A stretch of DNA of 12,020 bases from Candidatus Aerophobota bacterium (GTDB taxonomy: Bacteria > Aerophobota > Aerophobia > Aerophobales > AE-B3A). The first letter of the stretch is position 1. Each line of letters starts with the position of its first letter. Below are positions 6,441-12,020 of the stretch, in pieces. Where the stretch lies: positions 1-12,020 of the forward strand of contig JAUWXE010000024.1 in assembly GCA_030616535.1 (NCBI GenBank), written 5' to 3'. A program made the translations under genes and the position numbers. Under the pieces are notes generated by a model that had not been told where the DNA came from, did no database searches, and worked only from the letters and a program-made list of their open reading frames with translations.

Positions 6441-7532
6441 ATGATGAAATCACTATTTGTTGCAGCCACGAGGCAAAATGATGGTAAATCCACCCTTTCT
6501 TTAGGACTTCTCCAGGCTCTCAGGAAAAAATTTCCCAAGGCAGGCTTTATGAAGCCGGTGGGCCAACACTACATCCTAAGAGAGGGATACGAGATAGACG
6601 AAGATGTGGCTCTGATAAGGGATGTCTGTGGAATGAAAGACAACCTGGGAGACATGAATCCTATCACAGTGAAAAAGGGATTTACTGAAGACTATATTGA
6701 AAGAGGAACCAGGGAAAAACTAGTTCAGCAGATCTTGGGCGCTTTTGAAAGAATAAGCAAAGGAAAGGAGCTAATGCTTATCGAGGGAACCGGACATGCC
6801 GGAGTAGGAGCGGTGATCGACCTTTCCAATGCCTCGGTGGCAAAACTATTGGAATCAAAAGTTCTTCTCATATCCATTGGAGGAATTGGTCGGCCCATTG
6901 ATGAAATTGTCATAAATAAAGCTCTTTTCGATCAAGAAGGGGTTGAAGTGCTGGGCGTAGTTATCAATAAGGTTCTCCCCGGTAAATACGATAAGATAAA
7001 AGCCATAACTCAAAAGGGTCTGAAGAAAAAGGGAATTAAGTTATTTGGGGTGATACCCTTCCAGGAGTTCTTGACCTACCCCACCATGGAACAAATCCAG
7101 GAAGCCAGCCAAAGTAGCATTCTTTGCGGAGAAGAATATCTCGACAACAAGGTAGTCAATATCCTGGTTGCGGCCATGGAACCTTATCATGCTCTGGAAC
7201 GTATTAAACCCCACAGTCTGGTCATTGTACCGGGAGATAGAGATGATATCATCCTTGCCATTATTGCGGGAAGTAAATCGCAAATAGAGGATAGTTTTGA
7301 AATTGCCGGGATGGTTCTTACGGGGGGGCTCATTCCCCATAAAAAGATTCTGAGATTGATGAAAAGTTGCGATTTTTCTATACTGACCTCGGAAAATGAT
7401 ACCTACACCACCACCAAGAAAATCCACGAGCGAAGAGTCAAAATTCGCTCCACTGACGAGGATAAAGTAAAAGAGGCCGAAAAGCTGGTGAGTCAGTATG
7501 TAGATATTGAAGGACTGGTGCAGCGAATGTAA
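6441..7532 (+). CDS. BioD-like P-loop / DRTGG domain protein (phosphotransacetylase N-terminal-like)
   Basis: 363 residues resembling the N-terminal regulatory half of long phosphotransacetylases (COG0857) without the catalytic Pta part. Residues 1-240 are a BioD/CobQ-like nucleotide-binding domain with a deviant P-loop ATRQNDGKST (9-18), EGTGHAGVGAVIDLSNA (115-131) and LGVVINKV (171-178). Residues 250-345 are a DRTGG domain with VPGDRDDI (263-270) and GMVLTGGL (290-297), then DTYTT. Such stand-alone proteins are thought to be sensory or regulatory, but no activity is established; it is not an acetyltransferase. GGAGAAGG precedes ATG 6441, and a second ATG follows immediately. A perfect promoter lies upstream, and the two transporter genes follow after 46 nt. 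Confidence 0.8.
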   Translation: MMKSLFVAATRQNDGKSTLSLGLLQALRKKFPKAGFMKPVGQHYILREGYEIDEDVALIRDVCGMKDNLGDMNPITVKKGFTEDYIERGTREKLVQQILGAFERISKGKELMLIEGTGHAGVGAVIDLSNASVAKLLESKVLLISIGGIGRPIDEIVINKALFDQEGVEVLGVVINKVLPGKYDKIKAITQKGLKKKGIKLFGVIPFQEFLTYPTMEQIQEASQSSILCGEEYLDNKVVNILVAAMEPYHALERIKPHSLVIVPGDRDDIILAIIAGSKSQIEDSFEIAGMVLTGGLIPHKKILRLMKSCDFSILTSENDTYTTTKKIHERRVKIRSTDEDKVKEAEKLVSQYVDIEGLVQRM

Positions 7533-7578
7533 CCCAGATTAGAAAATCTTCCTCAATAGCCACCAAGCATCCAAATCT

Positions 7579-7818
7579 ATGAAGAAAAAAGGCTTACCTT
7601 TCTGGTTACCTCATACCAAAAAGGCTCTCATCTGGTATGTCCTTTTTGCCGTTATATTCATATTGTACCATGATTTCTGGTCATGGGGTAGGCGCCCCCA
7701 ATTGATAAGGGGTTGGCTTCCAGGTTGGTTTCTTTACGATGTCTTGCTCATAATAGCCTACGTTTTTATCGCTGCTGCCTTTGCCAGGTTTTATTGGCCA
7801 AAACCTCCGGAAAAATAG
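7579..7818 (+). CDS. Small two-helix membrane protein, probable symporter partner subunit
   Basis: 79 residues with two hydrophobic segments (about 15-33 and 49-73), a basic N-terminus and a WPKPPEK tail. Size, topology and position 9 nt before a sodium:solute symporter match the small membrane partners seen with this transporter family (DUF3311- or YhdT-like). I cannot tell which Pfam family would score. It probably assembles with or stabilises the symporter in the membrane. The start ATG lacks a strong Shine-Dalgarno sequence. Confidence 0.65.
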   Translation: MKKKGLPFWLPHTKKALIWYVLFAVIFILYHDFWSWGRRPQLIRGWLPGWFLYDVLLIIAYVFIAAAFARFYWPKPPEK

Positions 7819-7827
7819 GAAAATAAA

Positions 7828-9315
7828 GTGTCCGAGATTACTACCTCACTTGCCATTCTCACAACCTTCCTGGCCTTAATAGCCTTTCTGGGGCTTTATG
7901 GATACCGGATTGGCAGAAAAACTGTAGAGGATTATTTCGCCGCAAGTAGAGCTATGGGCACCTTCGTTACGCTCTTTACCTATTTTGCTACCCTTTGTAG
8001 TGCTTTCACTTTCCTGGGATGTGCCGGATGGGGATATAGCCGAGGGCTGGGATGGTATGGACCAATCGGGGTGGGAACGGCTCTCCTCTCCATAAACTTC
8101 TATGTGTTTGGATACCGGGTATGGCTTCTGGGTAAAAAATTCGGATATGTCTCACCTCCGGAGTTAATAAAAGATCGATTCGGCAAAGAGCTGCAAATAA
8201 TTTATGCCGTGGTAATGGTGATCTTTGTCCTGCCCTATCTGGCCGTTCAAGCCATGGGAGCTGGATATGTCCTGGAGGAGTTATCCCAGGGAGTGATTCC
8301 TTACATTGCCGGAGCGGGCCTCATCACTCTTTTTATGATGGTCTTGATTTTGGGAGGCATGAGAAGTGTTGCCTGGACCGATACCTTCATGGGAATAATG
8401 ATGCTGGGGTGTCTGGCTATAGCCTTTGGCCTGGTGGTTAAAAACGTTGGGGGGTTACCTTCGGTGGTGAGTAGGCTGGCCGCCGAAAGCCCAGAGCATC
8501 TCTCAAGACCGGGAGTGGGAGAGTTTTTCTCCCCTGGGGTGTGGTTTGGTTTTCTTTTGTTATGGGTAGTAGCCGATCCCTTAATGCCGCATCTCTGGAT
8601 GCGAATGTATATTCCCAAGAATGTAGACGTCATCAAGCGAATGATGATTCTGTTTCCCCTGGTGTGTCTGGTGGTTTTCTTTTTCCCTGTCTGGATTGGA
8701 GCTATGGGGTATACCGTGATCCCGGGCCTGAAGGGACCAGCGGTGGATAGAATTCTTCCTCTCTTAATGGTTAAGTTTGCTCCAGCCTGGTTGGTAGCTA
8801 TTATCCTCTCCGGATCGCTTGCCGCATTAATCTCTACGGCAGACTCTCAGGTGCTTGCCCTAAGCTCGATCCTCACCCGAGACCTTTACCTCCCCTTCAT
8901 CAATAAAAAGGCCACCAGCCAGCACCAGGTGACGATGGCGCGGATAATAATGATAATCTTATGTGTATTCGGATTTATTATTGCTTTAAAGCCAGTCTCC
9001 ACCCTGGTGACTATCACTGCTTCTGCATTTACCGGAATAGGAGTGCTTTATCCGGCAACTATTGCTGCCCTCTACTGGAAAAGAGCCACTAAATGGGGAG
9101 CAGTTAGCTCCATCCTCACTGGCGAAGTAGTGGCCGTTTTGCTCATCTACGGGGTTCTCCCCAAGGGGTTCTCATTGGGCTCTTTACCCATCCTGCCCAG
9201 TTTAATTGTAGCCACGGCTACTCTCATCATAGTTAGTTATTTAACTTCACCACCACCGGAAAAACGCATAGCCAAATTCTTTGATCTCTTTGATTCTGTT
9301 TTCAAGAACTCTTAA
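7828..9315 (+). CDS. Sodium:solute symporter family transporter
   Basis: A 495-residue polytopic membrane protein of normal SSS family length with about 13 hydrophobic segments. Diagnostic parts are RKTVEDYFAASRAMG (30-44), the SSS signature around GGMRSVAWTDTFMGIMM (176-192), and SGSLAALISTADSQVLALSSILTRDLY (328-354), which contributes to the sodium site in this fold. It should import an organic solute with Na+. Pantothenate-, proline- and carboxylate-type members look alike at this level, so the substrate is open. The start is GTG 7828, with AGGA 8 nt upstream (7817-7820). It is the last gene of a probable operon with the small membrane protein and the DRTGG ATPase. No obvious terminator follows. 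Confidence 0.92.
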   Translation: MSEITTSLAILTTFLALIAFLGLYGYRIGRKTVEDYFAASRAMGTFVTLFTYFATLCSAFTFLGCAGWGYSRGLGWYGPIGVGTALLSINFYVFGYRVWLLGKKFGYVSPPELIKDRFGKELQIIYAVVMVIFVLPYLAVQAMGAGYVLEELSQGVIPYIAGAGLITLFMMVLILGGMRSVAWTDTFMGIMMLGCLAIAFGLVVKNVGGLPSVVSRLAAESPEHLSRPGVGEFFSPGVWFGFLLLWVVADPLMPHLWMRMYIPKNVDVIKRMMILFPLVCLVVFFFPVWIGAMGYTVIPGLKGPAVDRILPLLMVKFAPAWLVAIILSGSLAALISTADSQVLALSSILTRDLYLPFINKKATSQHQVTMARIIMIILCVFGFIIALKPVSTLVTITASAFTGIGVLYPATIAALYWKRATKWGAVSSILTGEVVAVLLIYGVLPKGFSLGSLPILPSLIVATATLIIVSYLTSPPPEKRIAKFFDLFDSVFKNS

Positions 9316-9635
9316 CAGAATCTACCAAAAATCCTTGAGCCTCAATGGTTGGCTGTTCTCAATTGTCGGAGCAAGTGACCGAACTAAAATGATTTCCCGT
9401 TCACAATCTTGAGGGAATCCCCACCCAATCGGTGGTTCAGATTGACCAGCAAATTTCCAGCCATGGCAATGGGTCTCTCCGAATTATCCCGACAAAACCC
9501 ACAGTGATACAGTTATACGAGGTAGGAGATAGAGAGATAGATCCGCCCAGTTTTTAGACTCCCGCTTGGCAGTCTTTGGCAATGAAACAAATGAAACCAA
9601 ACGACTCTTCTTGCAGGCTTGAAAAGCGTTGGGTT
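9316..9635. other. Intergenic region between convergent genes, possibly degraded
   Basis: 320 bp with no gene I can support. It contains a 5-bp perfect hairpin CCACC-CAATC-GGTGG (9421-9435) and a weak stem around TTGAG/CTCAA (9333-9361). Neither has a T-tract, so they are not convincing intrinsic terminators. On the minus strand a 42-codon frame (9512-9384) contains a CxxC pair but lacks a good start codon or ribosome binding site. The region may be what remains after loss of the 3' half of the neighbouring CDF transporter gene. Confidence 0.4.
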
Positions 9636-10205
9636 TTATCTTAGATCAGTTACTAAACCGGCCTCTATTTTCAATTCAGCCATTACCTTTTTTAAATCAG
9701 ATTTTGAGGTGAGGGTAACCTCTACACCAGGAATGACCAGAGTGGAATATAAATCTGTTTTGTACTCCTCAGCATCGGCGGCAAGCGAAGGAGAGCCGGT
9801 CGTCTTGGCCATCTTCCTTTCGTATCGCATGAAACCGTAGATGATGACGAAAATCGAAAAAATACCTGCTAGGGTAGGGGATAAATTCTTTAGCAGAGGA
9901 ACTCCCTTGCCCTTGACTGCCCAGGTAATGATCTCATAACCGGCGAAGAAAATGAGAAAAGAGCTAACTAGGGCAATTAAATTCTCCACTTTATAGAGTC
10001 CGTAGGGAAAAGCTTTGCTTTTTCTCTTGGAAATCTTTAGGCCAATAAAAACTGCCACTGAACCAATGACATCAGATATAGAATGTATAGAGTCGGCTAT
10101 GAGAGCGAGACTTCCCGAAAATACGCCTAAGAAATACTTGAGAAAAAACAGGATAATATTTATTCCCACCGAAAATAAGGATGTTCTCTCACTCTTTTCC
10201 ATCAT
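9636..10205 (-). CDS. Truncated cation diffusion facilitator (CDF) transporter, probable pseudogene
   Basis: 189 residues, whereas CDF exporters usually have about 290 or more. Helices 1-4 are clear: GSLALIADSIHSISD (31-45), with the helix-2 metal site H41 and D45, then FPYGLYKVENLIALVSS (66-82), and a fourth helix near 111-126. Helix 5 begins AADAEEYKTDLYSTLVI (142-158). Its metal pair is E147 and D151, with Glu where His is usual. From about P159 the hydrophobic sequence stops and a short soluble tail (31 residues) ends at TAA. Helix 6 and the cytoplasmic dimer domain are missing, and I did not find them in the other frames downstream. A deletion or rearrangement near 9731 is the simplest explanation. 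GAGGG lies 4 nt before the first ATG and 7 nt before a second. Confidence 0.75.
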   Translation of the reverse strand: MMEKSERTSLFSVGINIILFFLKYFLGVFSGSLALIADSIHSISDVIGSVAVFIGLKISKRKSKAFPYGLYKVENLIALVSSFLIFFAGYEIITWAVKGKGVPLLKNLSPTLAGIFSIFVIIYGFMRYERKMAKTTGSPSLAADAEEYKTDLYSTLVIPGVEVTLTSKSDLKKVMAELKIEAGLVTDLR

Positions 10206-10273
10206 TGTTCCCTCAACTAATGCACCCTTCTCATTCTAACCAAGTCTTTTGATAATTCTTACCTAAAAGCCCT

Positions 10274-10573
10274 TTATCTCCCTCTTAACCAATCTTTAGA
10301 AAATCGCCTTATGTCTCGGTCAGGGTCGTTTCTTTTCACTTCTTCTTCACTGAAGCAGAATGTGTATTTTTCAACGTAGTCCATAAGGATCTTATAGGCT
10401 TTATTGATCTGGGCCATTTTTTGACTGGGCTCTTTTCTTTTTCCAGGCCTCTGTTTATCCGGATGATACTCTTTAGCTTTTCTCTGGTAAGCATCTTTTA
10501 TCTCACTCAAAGTAGCTTGCTGGGGGAATCCCAGGAGTTTTCTTGCTTTGTCTATTTCCTCAAAATTTAACAA
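10274..10573 (-). CDS. J-domain (DnaJ-like) small protein
   Basis: 99 residues, almost entirely a J domain: helix I ARKLLGF (10-16), helix II LSEIKDAYQRKAKEYHPDK (22-40) with the essential HPD at 37-39, and helix III QKMAQINKAYKILMDY (51-66). The tail is polar and charged, with no Gly/Phe-rich or zinc-finger region. It should stimulate the ATPase of a DnaK/Hsp70 partner encoded elsewhere. The start is TTG 10573, supported by AAGGA 4 nt upstream; an in-frame stop lies shortly before it and no ATG option exists. It lies between the methyltransferase (49-nt gap) and the CDF gene (68-nt gap), all on one strand. Confidence 0.88.
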   Translation of the reverse strand: MLNFEEIDKARKLLGFPQQATLSEIKDAYQRKAKEYHPDKQRPGKRKEPSQKMAQINKAYKILMDYVEKYTFCFSEEEVKRNDPDRDIRRFSKDWLRGR

Positions 10574-10622
10574 TCTGTCCTTCCTTTCTAATTACCAGAA
10601 AAGGGAGGCCGGCATTGTCATT

Positions 10623-11168
10623 TTATTCACCAGATCTTCTAAAATTTAAAATATGACCTTGTGTGTATCTGTCGTCGTGAATAATTGTTTTAAAATATTC
10701 AACTTCAAAATAAAAACTTGCCTCTTCTATTTCCCTCTTAATCTCCTCCGATTCCATATGTTCTGGATAAACTGAAAGCAATGCATCGGACTTCAAAACC
10801 CTGTAGACTTCCCTCAATAGATGCCTTCTTTCGTCCGCTGAGAGGTAGTAAGAGTGCAGAACATCGTAAAGTAAGACCATATCAATAGATTCATCTCCCG
10901 AAGGAATTTTTAGCTCGCCTGATGTCTTCACTATTTTTATATTTCTTAAGTTTTTTGATTTGGCTTTCCGCATCAATTCATTGAGCTCGGTTTTATTTTT
11001 ATCCAGAGCATAAATCTTTCCTTGGGTCCCGATTATTTTTGCAGCAGGTAAAGAATAAATTCCTGAACCGCATCCAAAATCTAGAATGACCTGACCTTCT
11101 TTAATGCCTATCTCGCTCAAAACTTTCTCGCCGTCTTCTTTTAGCCATCTTTCTATATCACTTTTCAT
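10623..11168 (-). CDS. Class I SAM-dependent methyltransferase
   Basis: 181 residues with a Rossmann methyltransferase core. Motif I is VILDFGCGSG (27-36), an acidic residue at the end of strand 2 is D56 in YALDKN, and the post-II/motif IV region DESIDMVLLYDVLHS (92-106) is followed by LLREVYRVLK, typical of the Methyltransf_11 type. The methyl acceptor cannot be read from sequence. I chose ATG 11168 because it forms an ATGA overlap with the stop of the upstream RACE gene. A GTG at 11177 would add three residues. The overlap suggests translational coupling and perhaps a function linked to the corrinoid activator. Confidence 0.85.
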   Translation of the reverse strand: MKSDIERWLKEDGEKVLSEIGIKEGQVILDFGCGSGIYSLPAAKIIGTQGKIYALDKNKTELNELMRKAKSKNLRNIKIVKTSGELKIPSGDESIDMVLLYDVLHSYYLSADERRHLLREVYRVLKSDALLSVYPEHMESEEIKREIEEASFYFEVEYFKTIIHDDRYTQGHILNFRRSGE

Positions 11169-12020
11169 TTTTTCCACTTTCTTTGCCAGCTGCCTTTGGG
11201 TCCGATACCTAAATGGGGAAATTTATCCAGATCTGTATGGGGCAAGAATTTGGCCGACATAAACTCATCCATGTAATTGGGGTGAGTAATAAGGTCATAG
11301 TAGGTTATCTTTCGACTAATCTTATAACATACGTTAAGAGCTTCTCTAGAGAATAGAGCCATCTTCGCTCCCATAACGGAGGTATTCCCCACGAATTGAA
11401 CTTTCTCTAAAGATAAATCTGGTATGAGTCCTATAGCAAGAGCCTTCTCTCTGTCAAGGTAGTTTCCAAATCCTCCCGCTAGATATATTTTCCCTATCTC
11501 TTCAAATTTTAAATTAAGGGAACCGATTAATATATTTATGGCAGCAAAAATAGCTGCTTTAGCTCTTATTAAATTGTCAATATCTGGCTGGGCAATGACC
11601 AGGTCTTCTCCGGTTGCCGATTGATCAGCAAAAACTAGAACAAATTCCAACTCTCCATTTCTCTCCCTAACTTTTTTATCTTTGTGAGAATTTAATCTCC
11701 CAGATCTATCAATAAAGCCTAAGGTGAATAACTCAGCCACGAGGTCAATTAATCCAGAGCCACATATCCCCCGTGGTTTGGTATTTCTAATGGTGGTATA
11801 GTCGATCTTCCCATCTTTGGTAATGTTCACCTTCTCTATAGCTCCTTCAGCAGCTCTCATGCCACATGTTACACCGCTTCCCTCAAAGGCAGGGCCGGCG
11901 GAGGCAGAACAACAGATCATCCAGTCTTTATTTCCGATGACGATTTCTCCATTGGTCCCTATATCTATAAGCATGGTAAGTTCCTCAGCCCCATAGAGGC
12001 CGGTGGCCAGAATACCAGCA
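11165..12020 (-). CDS. Reductive activator of corrinoid enzymes (RACE), C-terminal part, 5' end outside window
   Basis: The frame remains open to the right edge of the window, so ATG 11974 is internal; 284 C-terminal residues are visible. They form the ASKHA-type ATPase region of RACE proteins (COG3894, DUF4445): LIDIGTNGEIVIGN (phosphate motif), CSASAGPAFEGSGVTCGMR, GICGSGLIDLVAELF, IYLAGGFGNYLDREKALAIG (adenosine motif) and VGNTSVMGAK, ending with MDEFMSAKFLPHTD. In the family an N-terminal [2Fe-2S] domain passes electrons to the inactive Co(II) corrinoid of methyltransferase partners, driven by ATP hydrolysis. That domain would lie beyond 12020. The partner corrinoid protein is not in view. 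The stop overlaps the methyltransferase start. Confidence 0.9.
   Translation of the reverse strand, partial: AGILATGLYGAEELTMLIDIGTNGEIVIGNKDWMICCSASAGPAFEGSGVTCGMRAAEGAIEKVNITKDGKIDYTTIRNTKPRGICGSGLIDLVAELFTLGFIDRSGRLNSHKDKKVRERNGELEFVLVFADQSATGEDLVIAQPDIDNLIRAKAAIFAAINILIGSLNLKFEEIGKIYLAGGFGNYLDREKALAIGLIPDLSLEKVQFVGNTSVMGAKMALFSREALNVCYKISRKITYYDLITHPNYMDEFMSAKFLPHTDLDKFPHLGIGPKGSWQRKWKK

Noticed and set aside
9421..9435. A 5-bp hairpin considered as a terminator between convergent genes, with the adjacent GGTTCAGATT considered as a tRNA T-arm.
   Set aside because: No T-tract follows on either strand, and no acceptor stem, D-arm or anticodon arm can be drawn around it.
6386..9490. The 13-mer TCCGAATTATCCC occurs at 6386-6398 and at 9478-9490, each followed within about 20 nt by AGTGA.
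   Set aside because: About one 13-nt exact match is expected by chance in a window this size; flanks do not align and there is no transposase, so it is not supported as an element end.

Overview
The window comes from an anaerobic bacterium of moderate to lowish GC. Bacterial markers are RuvA and RuvB and three strong sigma-70-type promoters with 17-bp spacers. Anaerobic markers are a two-cluster 2-oxoacid-oxidoreductase-type ferredoxin, an aldo/keto reductase with two iron-sulfur motifs, and a reductive activator of corrinoid enzymes (RACE), which is typical of corrinoid methyl-transfer or Wood-Ljungdahl metabolism. An EhaR-like HAD protein and a DUF123 endonuclease are also present, both families best known from archaea. 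I would guess an uncultured anaerobic lineage, but the sequence alone does not fix the phylum.

Layout. (1) 1-2230, plus strand: the 3' part of a formyltransferase overlaps an EhaR-like HAD phosphatase, followed by a small GIY-YIG/DUF123 nuclease. (2) 2332-3465, minus strand: an Fe-S aldo/keto reductase. It is divergent from 3688-5625, plus strand: a KorD-like ferredoxin, ruvA, then ruvB after a 121-bp gap. The divergent region holds two facing promoters and a dyad between them. (3) 5620-6102, minus strand: a DUF2062 membrane protein whose 3' end overlaps ruvB by 6 bp. (4) 6103-6440: a divergent control region with a strong promoter in each direction. (5) 6441-9315, plus strand: an orphan phosphotransacetylase-N-like/DRTGG ATPase, a two-helix membrane protein and a sodium:solute symporter, apparently one operon. 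(6) 9316-9635: no convincing gene. (7) 9636-12020, minus strand, transcribed from the right: RACE protein (its N-terminal part lies beyond the window), a SAM methyltransferase joined by an ATGA overlap, a J-domain protein, and a truncated cation diffusion facilitator.

How the genes fit together. RuvA and RuvB form the Holliday-junction branch-migration motor; ruvC is not nearby. The symporter and small membrane protein probably form one Na+-coupled uptake system, with the DRTGG ATPase as a possible regulator. The RACE protein points to corrinoid methyltransferases elsewhere in the genome. No mobile element, CRISPR array, rRNA or tRNA was found. The most unusual points are the bacterial formyltransferase/EhaR-like pair, the ferredoxin placed where ruvA and ruvB begin, the transporter-linked DRTGG ATPase, and the broken CDF transporter. 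No clearly new defence-type or other multi-gene system could be supported.
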